The notes: a model not told the origin generated them from the letters alone. 12,448 nt of DNA from JBQTJJ01 sp052387235 (GCA_052387235.1 JBQTJJ010000176.1:1-12448); one strand, 5' to 3'. Positions 1 through 7,364 are shown, counted from the first letter of the stretch. Translations and numbers: made by a program.

Positions 1-118
1 GCCAGAGCGTCTTGGGCAGGTTGCGGACCAGTGGCTCCTCGGCCGCGATCACGTCGAAGACGCAGAAGACCCACAGCGCCAGGGTCATCAGCCCGGCCAG
101 CCCCCACAGTCGCAGCAT
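1..118 (-). CDS. PLDc_N (phospholipase D-nuclease N-terminal) domain small membrane protein, 3' end cut off
   Basis: The first 39 codons are visible, starting at the ATG at 118-116; the rest lies beyond the left edge. The N-terminus has a hydrophobic helix (about residues 4-24, LWGLAGLMTLALWVFCVFDV) followed by EEPLVRNLPKTLW. That VRNLPK-[TW] segment is typical of actinobacterial PLDc_N proteins, which are short two-helix membrane proteins of unknown biochemical role. A purine-rich stretch (GAGGGAGAGGG on the minus strand) sits just upstream of the ATG and is a plausible ribosome binding site. It lies 77 bases downstream of modC on the same strand, so it may be read from the molybdate operon or from its own promoter. 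The family call is from memory of the motif. The function is not known. Confidence 0.7.
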   Translation of the reverse strand, partial: MLRLWGLAGLMTLALWVFCVFDVIAAEEPLVRNLPKTLW

Positions 119-153
119 CCGGCCCTCTCCCTCGTCCCGCCCCAGGCGCGTCA

Positions 154-169
154 GGTCACAACTGTGGCC
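154..169. other. Imperfect palindrome between modC and the PLDc_N gene
   Basis: The 16 bases GGTCACAACTGTGGCC form an inverted repeat with a 2-base centre and one mismatch (CACA-AC-TGTG core with flanking GG and CC). It is the only clear dyad in the 77-base spacer. It could be a small operator for the downstream gene or a chance dyad. It has no U-tract, so a terminator is unlikely. Confidence 0.3.
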
Positions 170-195
170 GTTCGCCGGGCCCCGAGCAACCGCTA

Positions 196-1272
196 CTAGG
201 CGGGGTGGACCGCCACCTCGGACGCCTTGATCGAGACCCACACCTCTCGGCCGGCCACCAGCCCGAGGTCGGCGGCGGCGCCGGCGGTGATCTCGGCGAC
301 AACGGGCACGGGGCCCCCGACACGGACGCGGGCCCGCTCGCCCCCGAGGTCGACGGCGTGCACCTGGCCCGACCAGACGTTGCGAGGCGTCCCTTCGGGC
401 CGGCGCCGGTGCAGGGCCACGGCCCGCGGGTGCACCACGGCGAGCACCGGGCCCCGGGCCGGTTCCGCCACCACCAGGACGGCGCCACCGTCCACGACCA
501 CGCGGGTCCCGTCGGCCCGCCCCTCGAACAGGTTCACCCCCACCAGCTCGGCCACGTAGGCGGAGCGGGGTGCGGCACCGAGGTCGGCGGCCGACCCGGC
601 CTGGACGACCCGCCCCGCCTCGAGCACCACCAGGCGGTCGGCCAGGGCCATGGCGTCGAGGGGGTCGTGGGCCACGAGGAGCCACACCCCGCCGAAGGAG
701 GCCAGCTGGAGCCGGAGCTGGCGGCGCACCTCGACCCTGGTCCGGACGTCGAGGGCGGCGAGGGGCTCGTCCAGGAGGAGCAGCCTCGGGCCGGGAGCGA
801 GGGCCCGGGCGAGGGCGACCCGCTGGGCCTCGCCCCCGGACAGCTCGGCCGGGCGGGCGCCGGCGCGCCGGTCCAGCCCGACCCGCTCCAGCCACTCGAA
901 GGCCAGGCGCCTCGCCTCGGTGCGGGGCCGGCCCCGGCTGCGCAGGCCGAAGGCCACGTTCTCCAGCGCGTCCAGGTGCGGGAAGAGCAGGTGGTCCTGG
1001 AAGACGACCCCCACCGGACGCTCCTCCGTCGGGACCCGGACGCCGGCGTCGACGTCCTCGAGCACCTCGCCGTCGAGGACGACCCGGCCCGCCTCGAGGC
1101 GCTCCAGGCCGGCCAGCGCCCGCAGGAACGTCGACTTCCCGGCCCCGTTCGGCCCCACCAGGGCCACCGCCTCGCCCGCCGCGACCCGGAGCGACGCGTC
1201 GAGGCCGAGCCCCCCCTTGCGCAGCCGGACGGCGGCGTCGAGCCCCGAGGGCGGGGGACCGCAGGCCGTCAC
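196..1272 (-). CDS. modC: Molybdate ABC transporter ATP-binding protein
   Basis: This is a 358-residue ATPase that powers molybdate (possibly tungstate) import on the inner face of the membrane. Walker A GPNGAGKST is at residues 40-48, the Q-loop FQD at 91-93, the ABC signature LSGGEAQR at 144-151, Walker B LLLLDEP at 164-170, the D-loop at 172-175 and the switch histidine H202. After the nucleotide-binding domain, residues of about 290-355 form a Mop/TOBE domain ending in VWVSIKASEVAV, the oxyanion-binding type found in ModC. The GTG start at 1272-1270 overlaps the modB stop by 4 bases (GTGA), so translation is probably coupled. The length matches ModC (about 350 residues). The partners encoded directly upstream, ModB and ModA, support the call. 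Sulfate import is the main alternative, but the Mop domain and the neighbouring Mop protein argue for molybdate. Confidence 0.93.
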   Translation of the reverse strand: MTACGPPPSGLDAAVRLRKGGLGLDASLRVAAGEAVALVGPNGAGKSTFLRALAGLERLEAGRVVLDGEVLEDVDAGVRVPTEERPVGVVFQDHLLFPHLDALENVAFGLRSRGRPRTEARRLAFEWLERVGLDRRAGARPAELSGGEAQRVALARALAPGPRLLLLDEPLAALDVRTRVEVRRQLRLQLASFGGVWLLVAHDPLDAMALADRLVVLEAGRVVQAGSAADLGAAPRSAYVAELVGVNLFEGRADGTRVVVDGGAVLVVAEPARGPVLAVVHPRAVALHRRRPEGTPRNVWSGQVHAVDLGGERARVRVGGPVPVVAEITAGAAADLGLVAGREVWVSIKASEVAVHPA

Positions 1273-2072
1273 GCCGGCCCCATCCAGCGCCAACGCAGCC
1301 CCACCAGCACCGCGACCGACACCGACACCAGCACCAGGCTGAGCACCAGCGCGGCCTCGGGCCGGGACTCCAGCAGGAGGTACACCTCGAGGGGCGCGGT
1401 GCGGGTCCGGCCCGGGAAGCTCCCGGCGAAGGTGATGGTGGCGCCGAACTCGCCCAGGGCCCGGGCCCAGCACAGGACCGCGCCTGCGACCAGCGACGGG
1501 CGCACGAGGGGCAGGGTGACGCGCCGGAACACCACCGCCGGCCCCGCCCCCAGGGTCCGGGCCGCGTCCTCCAGCCGGGCGTCGGCGCCCCGGAAGCCGG
1601 CCTCTGCCGCCACCACCAGGAAGGGCATGGCGACGAAGGCCTCGGCCACCACCACGCCGGCCGTGGTGAAGGGCAGCGAGACGCCGAAGGCGCGGTCGAG
1701 CCACTGGCCCACCAGCCCGTTGCGGCCGAACGCCAGCAGCAGGGCCACCCCGCCGACGACCGGCGGCAGGACCAGCGGAAGGGTCACGAGGGCCCGCACC
1801 AGTCCCCGCCCCCGGAACCGGTGGCGGGCCAGCACCCACGCCAGGGGGACGCCGAGCACCACCGACAGGGCGGTGGCGCCCAGCGAGCACCACAGGGAGA
1901 GGCCCAGGGCCTGGCGGACCTCCTCCCGGCCCACCTCCCGGGCCAGGTCGCTCCACGGCGCCCGCCACACCAGCCCGGCCAGGGGAGCGCCGAGCAGCAG
2001 CACCGCCAACCCGGCCGGCGCCAGGACGACGGGCGAGGCCCGTTCCGGGGCGCGGCGGCGCCGGCCGGTCAC
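1269..2072 (-). CDS. modB: Molybdate ABC transporter permease
   Basis: This 267-residue integral membrane protein forms the transport channel with ModC and ModA. Several hydrophobic helices are visible (for example residues around 14-30, 53-75, 88-108, 132-150 and 235-255). The cytoplasmic EAA-type coupling loop EDAARTLGAGPAVVFRRVTL lies about two thirds of the way along and docks on the ATPase. The segment ALGEFGATITFAG that follows is characteristic of ModB/CysT-type permeases. The start is the GTG at 2072-2070, which overlaps the modA stop as GTGA. An upstream extension of the open frame runs antiparallel through modA coding sequence and is not used. The protein is of normal length, and the gene order A-B-C is the standard one. 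Confidence 0.92.
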   Translation of the reverse strand: MTGRRRRAPERASPVVLAPAGLAVLLLGAPLAGLVWRAPWSDLAREVGREEVRQALGLSLWCSLGATALSVVLGVPLAWVLARHRFRGRGLVRALVTLPLVLPPVVGGVALLLAFGRNGLVGQWLDRAFGVSLPFTTAGVVVAEAFVAMPFLVVAAEAGFRGADARLEDAARTLGAGPAVVFRRVTLPLVRPSLVAGAVLCWARALGEFGATITFAGSFPGRTRTAPLEVYLLLESRPEAALVLSLVLVSVSVAVLVGLRWRWMGPA

Positions 2073-2830
2073 GGTGCCTCGAAGCCGGCCGCCACCAGCG
2101 CCTCCCGCGCCGGCGCCGAGCGGAGGAAGGCCACGAAGGCCCGCGCCAGCCCGGCGTCGGCCCCGGCGACCACGGGCGCGGCGGCATAGGCGGTGGCGAC
2201 CTCGTCCTCCGGCGACAGCGCCACCCCGTCGGCCCGGCCGGCCGCGGCCCGCACGTCGGTGGCGTAGACGAGGCCGGCGTCGGCCTCGCCCAGCACGACC
2301 CGCGACACCACGGCCTTCACGTCGGGCTCCAGGGAGCGGGCCCGCACGGCCACGCCGGCCCGCCCCAGGGCCCGTGCCGCCAGCGACCCGCACGGCACCT
2401 GCTCCGCGCACAGGACCACCACCAGGCCGGGCCGGGCCAGGTCGGCCAGGGTGCGGATGCCGTGCGGGTTCCCGGCCGCCACCAGGATGGCCAGGCGGTT
2501 GCGGGCGAACACCGAAGCGGTGGCGGTGAGCCCGGCGCCGGCCAGGTCGTCCACGGTGCGGCGGTCGGCGGTGGCGACGACGTCGGCGGGGGCGCCGTCG
2601 CGCACCTGGGCCGCCAGCGCCGAGGACGCGGAGAAGCCGAACCGCACACCGGCCTCGGGATGGGCGGCCTCGAACCGCCGGCCGATGGTGTCGAACACCT
2701 CGGTGAGCGACGAGGCGGCCAGCACCGTGAGCCGGCGCCCGTCCCCGCCGCGGCCGCACCCGGTTCCGCCGGCGGCGACCAGGAGCACCACGAGGACCAG
2801 CCCGCCGGCCCGGCGCCGGCCGGTGCTCAC
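2069..2830 (-). CDS. modA: Molybdate-binding lipoprotein of the ABC importer
   Basis: This 253-residue extracytoplasmic receptor captures molybdate and delivers it to ModB. The N-terminus has RRR followed by a hydrophobic stretch and GGTGC, so Cys25 is the likely lipidated residue (a slightly relaxed lipobox). The mature domain opens with LTVLAASSLTEVF, the ModA signature whose serines bind the oxyanion. It also contains FSASSALAAQVRDGAPADV and the late VYATDV motif, both typical of the family. The start is the GTG at 2830-2828, overlapping the stop of the HTH-TOBE gene as GTGA. Molybdate versus tungstate specificity cannot be read from the sequence. Confidence 0.93.
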   Translation of the reverse strand: MSTGRRRAGGLVLVVLLVAAGGTGCGRGGDGRRLTVLAASSLTEVFDTIGRRFEAAHPEAGVRFGFSASSALAAQVRDGAPADVVATADRRTVDDLAGAGLTATASVFARNRLAILVAAGNPHGIRTLADLARPGLVVVLCAEQVPCGSLAARALGRAGVAVRARSLEPDVKAVVSRVVLGEADAGLVYATDVRAAAGRADGVALSPEDEVATAYAAAPVVAGADAGLARAFVAFLRSAPAREALVAAGFEAP

Positions 2831-3225
2831 GGCGCCGGCAGCTCGATGACGACGGTGGTCGCCTTCACCGCCGCCACCGCCACCATCCCCGGCTCGAGCC
2901 CCAACTCGTCGGCCGCCTCCGTGGACAGCAGCGACACGACCCGGTGACGGCCGACCCGCAGCTCCACCTGGGCCATCACGTCGCCCCTCGTGACCTTGGT
3001 GATGATGCCCGGCAGGCGGTTGCGGGCCGACTGGCTCCCGACGGCCCGGGGGCCCGGCGCCGGCGCCACCTCGGCGGCCAGGCGGGCCAGGTCGGCCCCT
3101 TCCACCAGCCGGTGGCCACCCTCGGTCCGGGTCGTGGCCAGGCGGCCGCCGTCGGCCCACCGCCTCACCGTGTCGACGCTCACTCCCAGGAGCTCCGCAG
3201 CTTGACCCATCCGGAAGCTTGGCAT
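2827..3225 (-). CDS. HTH + TOBE (Mop) domain molybdate-responsive protein
   Basis: This is a 132-residue two-domain protein. Residues 4-50 are a MerR/excisionase-type helix-turn-helix (MGQAAELLGVSVDTVRRW, then GRL-TTRT-GGHR). Residues 66-130 are a single Mop/TOBE domain (SARNRLPGIITKVTRGDV ... VAAVKATTVVIE) that binds molybdate in related proteins. As the first gene of a mod operon it is probably an oxyanion sensor and regulator, or a molybdenum storage protein with a DNA-binding arm. It differs from E. coli ModE, which has a LysR-like wHTH and two TOBE repeats. The ATG at 3225-3223 was chosen because the HTH starts directly after it and no Shine-Dalgarno is present. A further ATG 15 codons upstream would add an unrelated basic stretch that crosses the promoter-like element. 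Whether it represses or activates is unknown. Confidence 0.85.
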   Translation of the reverse strand: MPSFRMGQAAELLGVSVDTVRRWADGGRLATTRTEGGHRLVEGADLARLAAEVAPAPGPRAVGSQSARNRLPGIITKVTRGDVMAQVELRVGRHRVVSLLSTEAADELGLEPGMVAVAAVKATTVVIELPAP

Positions 3226-3232
3226 TGCAGGG

Positions 3233-3238
3233 ATTCTA
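3233..3238 (-). promoter_or_regulatory. Putative -10 element (TAGAAT) of the molybdate operon, leaderless start
   Basis: On the minus strand TAGAAT is followed by 7 bases and then the ATG of the HTH-TOBE gene. Transcription starting at a normal distance from this hexamer would begin at or next to the A of the ATG, giving a leaderless mRNA. No Shine-Dalgarno is present upstream of the ATG, and no convincing -35 was found. Confidence 0.5.
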
Positions 3239-3314
3239 CGTGGGGATCCTCGCACTTGCGGCGTTCGCACCTCTCGCGGGCAGACCGGTACGTCGCCGTG
3301 GTGAACTAGAGGCG

Positions 3315-3485
3315 ATGGAACCCTCCCTGCTGGCCGGCTTCGTCGCCCTGGGTCTCTGCGTCCCCCTGGTGGCGTTCTCCTTCTGGATCCGCTGGCGGTC
3401 CCTGAGGAACCTGTTCGCGGGTCCGGAGCGGCGGGACAAGCCGCCCAGGCTGCCGCCCGGGCGCAACCCGTACCACCTGCCGTAG
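3315..3485 (+). CDS. Small single-pass membrane protein, hypothetical
   Basis: This 56-residue protein has an N-terminal hydrophobic helix (residues 5-25, LLAGFVALGLCVPLVAFSFWI) followed by a basic, proline-rich tail (RRDKPPRLPPGRNPYHLP). The start is the ATG at 3315. An upstream in-frame ATG at 3219 would overlap the divergent HTH-TOBE start and is less likely. No recognised family. The gene fits tightly between the divergent mod promoter region and the pgsA promoter region. The coding case rests on the membrane-helix-plus-basic-tail shape and on the fact that the slot would otherwise be empty. The probable orientation is N-out/C-in by the positive-inside rule. Confidence 0.55.
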   Translation: MEPSLLAGFVALGLCVPLVAFSFWIRWRSLRNLFAGPERRDKPPRLPPGRNPYHLP

Positions 3486-3498
3486 AGAGCGCCCGCCG

Positions 3499-3504
3499 TA
3501 GACT
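3499..3504 (+). promoter_or_regulatory. Putative -10 element (TAGACT) before the CDP-alcohol phosphatidyltransferase gene
   Basis: TAGACT lies 8 bases before the ATG at 3513, and no Shine-Dalgarno is present between them. The spacing suggests a leaderless or nearly leaderless transcript. No -35 was recognised. Unlike several other such elements here, this hexamer does not coincide with a stop codon. Confidence 0.45.
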
Positions 3505-3512
3505 TCCGGTCC

Positions 3513-4112
3513 ATGGCGGCCGAGGGGGACGATCGCATCCTCACGGTGCCGAACGTGCTCTCGATCGGCCGGCTGCTGTGCGTCCCCGTCTTCTTGTGGC
3601 TGCTGTTCGGGCGTCACGACCGCTACGCCGCCGGGCTCCTGCTGGCCGCCCTAGGGATCACCGACTTCGCCGACGGGTGGATCGCCCGCCACCTCCACCA
3701 GGAGTCCCGCCTGGGCCGGATCCTCGACCCCACCGCCGACCGCATCCTGCTCGGGGTGGGCGTCGCCGCCCTGCTGATCGACGGGTCCATGCCGTGGTGG
3801 GTGGGGGCCCTGGCCGTCGCCCGCGAGGTGGTGGTGGGCGGCACGGTGCTGGCGCTGGCCGCCATGGGGGCCAAGGACCTCATCGACGTGAAGCTGGCCG
3901 GGAAGGCCGGCACGCTCCTGCAGATGATGGCCTTTCCCTTCTTCCTGGCCAGCAACCCGGACGGCGGCGCGCCCTGGCACGAGGTGGCCCGACCCCTGGC
4001 GTGGCTCACCGCCGTCCCCGGCCTGGTGCTGAGCTACTACGCCGCCGCCGGGTACGTCCCGGCGGCCCGGAGGGCGCTGGAGGACGCCAGGGCGACCCGG
4101 CCCGCCAACTAG
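3513..4112 (+). CDS. pgsA: CDP-alcohol phosphatidyltransferase (CDP-diacylglycerol--glycerol-3-phosphate 3-phosphatidyltransferase-like)
   Basis: This 199-residue membrane enzyme transfers a phosphatidyl group from CDP-diacylglycerol to an alcohol acceptor. The full CDP-alcohol phosphotransferase signature D-x2-DG-x2-AR-x8-G-x3-D-x3-D is present, with D51, D54, G55, A58, R59, G68, D72 and D76. The first TVPNVLSIGRLL segment is typical of PgsA proteins. Further hydrophobic helices lie at about residues 83-97, 98-118 and 130-146, and near the C-terminus. The acceptor cannot be read from sequence. Glycerol-3-phosphate is the default, and the syntenic mycobacterial gene Rv1822 is annotated pgsA2. 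The ATG at 3513 has no Shine-Dalgarno. It opens the rightward cluster, and its TAG stop overlaps the -10-like box of the next gene. Confidence 0.85.
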   Translation: MAAEGDDRILTVPNVLSIGRLLCVPVFLWLLFGRHDRYAAGLLLAALGITDFADGWIARHLHQESRLGRILDPTADRILLGVGVAALLIDGSMPWWVGALAVAREVVVGGTVLALAAMGAKDLIDVKLAGKAGTLLQMMAFPFFLASNPDGGAPWHEVARPLAWLTAVPGLVLSYYAAAGYVPAARRALEDARATRPAN

Positions 4113-4115
4113 TGT
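4110..4115 (+). promoter_or_regulatory. Putative -10 element (TAGTGT) overlapping the pgsA stop codon
   Basis: TAGTGT begins with the TAG stop of the upstream gene and is 7 bases before the GTG start of the nucleotidyltransferase gene. There is no Shine-Dalgarno in the 10-base gap. This is consistent with a leaderless transcript starting at the GTG. No -35 was recognised. Confidence 0.4.
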
Positions 4116-4122
4116 CGGCCCC

Positions 4123-6606
4123 GTGAAAGCGGTGATCATGGCGGGGGGCGAGGGGACGAGGCTGCGGCCGCTGACCTCGAACCAGCCCAAGCCGATGCTC
4201 CCATTGGCCAACCGCCCGATGATGGAGCACGTCATCCGGCTCCTGAAGGACCACGGCCTCGACGACATCGTGGTCACCGTGGCCTTCATGCCCCACGCCA
4301 TCCGGACGTACTTCGGCGACGGGTCCGAGTTCGGTGTGCGCCTCTCCTACGCCACCGAGGAGTCGCCCCTCGGCACCGCCGGCTCGGTGCGCAACGCCAA
4401 GGACGAGCTGGACGAGCCATTCCTCGTCATCTCGGGCGACGTGCTCACCGACATCGACCTCTCGGCCATCATCGCCTTCCACGAGGATCGGGGCGCCATG
4501 GCCACCATCGGCCTCAAGGCCATGGAGAACCCCCTCGACTTCGGCATCGTGATCACCCGCCAGGACGGGAGCATCGAGCGCTTCCTCGAGAAGCCCACCT
4601 GGGGCCAGGTCTTCAGCGACACCGTGAACACGGGGGTCTACGTCCTGCAGCCCGAGATCTTCGACCACGTCCCCGAGGGCAAGGTGGACTGGTCGGAGGA
4701 CGTGTTCCCCAAGCTGCTGGAGGCGGGCGAGGCGCTCTACGGCTTCGTGGCCGACGGCTACTGGGAGGACGTGGGCACCCTCGAGGCCTACGTCGAGGCC
4801 CACCGCGACGTGCTGGACGGCAAGGTGGAGATCGACGTCCCCGGCTTCCGGCTGGGGGAGGGCGTGTGGCTCGGGGAGGGCGCGGAGGTCGACCCGGCCG
4901 CCAGGCTGGACGGACCGGTGGTGGTGGGGGACTACTGCCGGGTCGGCGCCGGCGCCCACCTGGCCCAGTACACCGTGCTCGGGGCCAACGTCCGGGTCGG
5001 CGACCACGCCTACATCGAGCGCTCCATCGTCCACGACAACAGCTACCTCGGCCCGTCCACCAACCTGCGGGGCACCGTGGTCGGCCGCTCCAGCGACCTT
5101 CGCCGGGGCGTGCGCTGCGAGGAGGGCGTGGTCCTCGGCGACGAGTGCCTGGTGGGCGAGCACGCCGTGATCAACCCGGCCGTCAAGGTGTACCCGTTCA
5201 AGACGGTCGAGCCCGGCGCCGTGATCAACAGCTCGATCATCTGGGAGTCCCGCGGGGCCCGGCACCTGTTCGGGCGGCTGGGCGTGGCCGGGCTGGCCAA
5301 CGTCGACATCACCCCGGAGCTGGCGGTCCGGGTGGCCATGGCCTTCGCCACCACGCTGAAGAAGGGCGTCACGGTCACCACCTCCCGCGACTCCAGCCGG
5401 GCCGCCCGCGCCATCAAGCGGGCCGTCATGGTGGGACTCACCGCCGCCGGCGTGAACGTCGAGGACCTCGAGGTCGCCACCGTCCCCGTCACCCGCTTCC
5501 ACGTCCGGTCCATCCGCAGCGAGGCCGGGGTCACGGTCCGCCTGGCGCCGGGCGATCCCCAGTCGGTCCTCATCCGCTTCCTCGACACCGAGGGCATCGA
5601 CATCCCCGAGGGAGCCCAGCGCAAGATCGAGCGCCTGTACCACCGGGAGGAGTTCCGGCGGGCCATGGCGGCCGAGATGGGCGACATCGGCTTCCCGGCC
5701 CGGGCCCTCGAGCACTACTCCGACGTGATGATGTCCACCGTCGCCACCGACGCCATCCGCTCGGCCGGGTTCAAGGTGGTGCTCGACTACGCCTTCGGCT
5801 CGGCCAGCTTCGTGATGCCCAACGTCCTGTCCAAGCTCGGGGCCGAGGTCCTCACCGTCAACCCCTACGCCTCCACCGTGGGGGCGGCGTCGTTCGAGGC
5901 CGATGCCCACGCCCGTCGGGTGAGCGAGCTGGTCCGGGCCTCGGGCGCCCACCTCGGCGCCGTCATCCACCCCGACGGCGAACGCATCACCCTCATCGAC
6001 GACACCGGGCGGGTCCTGTCCGACGACGCCGCCCTGTTCGCCCTCCTCGGCCTGGTGTGCGCCACCACCGACCACGCCCGGGTGGCGCTGCCGGTCTCGG
6101 TGGGCAGGGGGGCCGAGGAGCTGGCCGGGAGCTGCGGCGCCGAGATCGTGTGGACCAAGCTGTCCGCCTCCCACCTCATGGAGGTGGCGTCGTCGGCCGA
6201 GGTCCACTTCGCCGCCAGCCAGGACGGCGGTTTCATCTTCCCCGCCTTCCTGCCCGCCTACGACGCGGCGGCCACGCTGGTGAACCTGCTGGCCATGCTG
6301 GCCGCCACCGGCCTGCGGCTGTCCAAGGTGGTGAGCGAGTCGCCGGCGGTCCACATCGCCCACGAGGGCGTGGCCACCCCGTGGGAGCACAAGGGGATGG
6401 TGATGCGCACGCTGGTGGAGAGCCTCGGGGACGAGGAGCTGGTGCTCATCGACGGGGTGAAGGTGGTCCACGAGGACGGCTGGGGCCTGGTGCTGGTGGA
6501 CCCGGAGGAGCCCATCACCCACGTGTGGGCCGAGGCCGCCACCGGCGCCGGCGCCGAGGCGCGGGCCCAGGACTATGCCCGACGGATCCGGCAGCTCCTG
6601 CCGTAG
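4123..6606 (+). CDS. Sugar-phosphate nucleotidyltransferase / left-handed beta-helix / degenerate phosphomannomutase-like fusion
   Basis: This is an 827-residue three-part protein. Residues 1-235 form a complete nucleotidyltransferase: GGEGTRLRPLT (8-18), catalytic-type lysine K23 in PKPM, PLGTAG (82-87), SGDVLTDID (104-112) with metal-binding D106, EKP (156-158) and YWEDVGT. Residues of about 240-375 are hexapeptide-like repeats of a left-handed beta-helix. Residues of about 380-827 resemble phosphomannomutase, but each catalytic site is changed (see the finding on this domain). The protein most likely makes a nucleotide-activated sugar, GDP-mannose by the usual annotation of this fusion. 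UDP- or dTDP-glucose is possible. The GTG at 4123 directly starts the MKAVIMAGG strand, so the start is firm. The gene is inserted between pgsA and the DUF881 block relative to the mycobacterial order. Confidence 0.85.
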   Translation: MKAVIMAGGEGTRLRPLTSNQPKPMLPLANRPMMEHVIRLLKDHGLDDIVVTVAFMPHAIRTYFGDGSEFGVRLSYATEESPLGTAGSVRNAKDELDEPFLVISGDVLTDIDLSAIIAFHEDRGAMATIGLKAMENPLDFGIVITRQDGSIERFLEKPTWGQVFSDTVNTGVYVLQPEIFDHVPEGKVDWSEDVFPKLLEAGEALYGFVADGYWEDVGTLEAYVEAHRDVLDGKVEIDVPGFRLGEGVWLGEGAEVDPAARLDGPVVVGDYCRVGAGAHLAQYTVLGANVRVGDHAYIERSIVHDNSYLGPSTNLRGTVVGRSSDLRRGVRCEEGVVLGDECLVGEHAVINPAVKVYPFKTVEPGAVINSSIIWESRGARHLFGRLGVAGLANVDITPELAVRVAMAFATTLKKGVTVTTSRDSSRAARAIKRAVMVGLTAAGVNVEDLEVATVPVTRFHVRSIRSEAGVTVRLAPGDPQSVLIRFLDTEGIDIPEGAQRKIERLYHREEFRRAMAAEMGDIGFPARALEHYSDVMMSTVATDAIRSAGFKVVLDYAFGSASFVMPNVLSKLGAEVLTVNPYASTVGAASFEADAHARRVSELVRASGAHLGAVIHPDGERITLIDDTGRVLSDDAALFALLGLVCATTDHARVALPVSVGRGAEELAGSCGAEIVWTKLSASHLMEVASSAEVHFAASQDGGFIFPAFLPAYDAAATLVNLLAMLAATGLRLSKVVSESPAVHIAHEGVATPWEHKGMVMRTLVESLGDEELVLIDGVKVVHEDGWGLVLVDPEEPITHVWAEAATGAGAEARAQDYARRIRQLLP

Positions 6607-6638
6607 GAGCGGCATCCGGGCGGCGTGCCACCGGCGCC

Positions 6639-6651
6639 CCCTCCAGGAGGG
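6639..6651 (+). promoter_or_regulatory. Shine-Dalgarno (AGGAGG) within an inverted repeat
   Basis: AGGAGG at 6645-6650 is the best ribosome binding site for the GTG at 6663, though the 12-base spacing is long. It forms one arm of the dyad CCCTCC-A-GGAGGG, so a short hairpin could hide it. The dyad has almost no loop, so any hairpin would use fewer pairs. It is one of the few strong Shine-Dalgarno sites in the window. Confidence 0.45.
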
Positions 6652-6662
6652 AGAATGAGACG

Positions 6663-7364
6663 GTGCGACGGTCGCCCCTCGCCCTCACGGCGGGCTTCGT
6701 GGTCCTCGGGTTCCTGCTCGTCACGGCCGTGTCGTCCGTGCGGGACAACCGGCGCGCCGCCGCGCCCCGCAAGGGGGAGCTGATCGAACTGATCGAGCGC
6801 CGGCGCGAGCTGGTGGACGAGCAGGACCGCGCCGTGCACCAGCTGCGGGGGGAGGTGGCCGGGGCCCGGCAGGAGGTCTCCCGCCTCACCGCCCTCGACC
6901 GGGCCGAGGCGGAGCGCACCCGGGAGCTGGCCATGCAGGCGGGCACGACGGCCCTCGATGGCCCGGGGCTGCTGGTGCGCCTCAGCGACTCCGTGCGCGA
7001 GGCGCGGGTCGAGGAGGACTCCGGCGCCTACCGCATCCACGACACCGACCTCCAGCTGGTGGTCAACGCCCTCTTCGCGGCCGGCGCCGAGGCCGTGGCG
7101 GTGAACGACAGCCGGCTGGTGGCCACCACGCCCATCCGGGCCGCGGGCGACACCATCGTGGTGAACTTCCGCCCCCTGAACCCGCCCTACAAGGTGACCG
7201 CCATCGGCGCCGACCGGAAGGCGTTCGAGGCCAGCGAGATCGCCCGGCGGTTCCGCCGCTGGACCGACCTGTTCGGCCTGGGCTTCAGCGTCGAGCGCCG
7301 GGACCTCACCGTCCCGGCCTACGCCGGCCGGGTGGCCATCGCCTCGGCCCGGCCCGCGGCCTAG
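6663..7364 (+). CDS. DUF881 family membrane-anchored coiled-coil protein (first copy)
   Basis: This 233-residue protein has a single N-terminal membrane helix (about residues 5-25, LALTAGFVVLGFLLVTAV) and then a charged coiled coil (about 38-90, ELIELIERRRELVDEQ...). The DUF881 domain follows with ALDGPGLLVRLSD, LQLVVNALFAAGAEAVAVND and the NPPYKVTAIG motif near 175-185. The topology implies that the domain lies outside the membrane. Homologues (YlxW/YlxX in Bacillus, Rv1823/Rv1825 in Mycobacterium) lie beside sbp and, in Bacillus, beside ftsA/ftsZ. No enzymatic activity is established. The GTG at 6663 is preceded by AGGAGG. The TAG stop abuts the ATG of the small basic protein gene, so they are co-transcribed. 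Confidence 0.85.
   Translation: MRRSPLALTAGFVVLGFLLVTAVSSVRDNRRAAAPRKGELIELIERRRELVDEQDRAVHQLRGEVAGARQEVSRLTALDRAEAERTRELAMQAGTTALDGPGLLVRLSDSVREARVEEDSGAYRIHDTDLQLVVNALFAAGAEAVAVNDSRLVATTPIRAAGDTIVVNFRPLNPPYKVTAIGADRKAFEASEIARRFRRWTDLFGLGFSVERRDLTVPAYAGRVAIASARPAA

Noticed and set aside
31..2529. Very long plus-strand open frame opposite modC, modB and modA
   Set aside because: It is antisense to three clearly recognised genes. Its product is low-complexity (Arg, Pro, Gly, His) with no domain, as expected from GC-rich codon bias.
4006..6615. Minus-strand open frame of about 870 codons opposite the nucleotidyltransferase gene
   Set aside because: It is an antisense shadow of a well-supported gene, with Gly/Val/His/Asp-rich sequence and no recognisable motif.
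4866..6662. Upstream extension of the first DUF881 reading frame
   Set aside because: The extension runs out of frame through the nucleotidyltransferase gene and is Arg/Gly/Pro-rich. The GTG at 6663 with AGGAGG upstream gives the normal N-terminal membrane helix.
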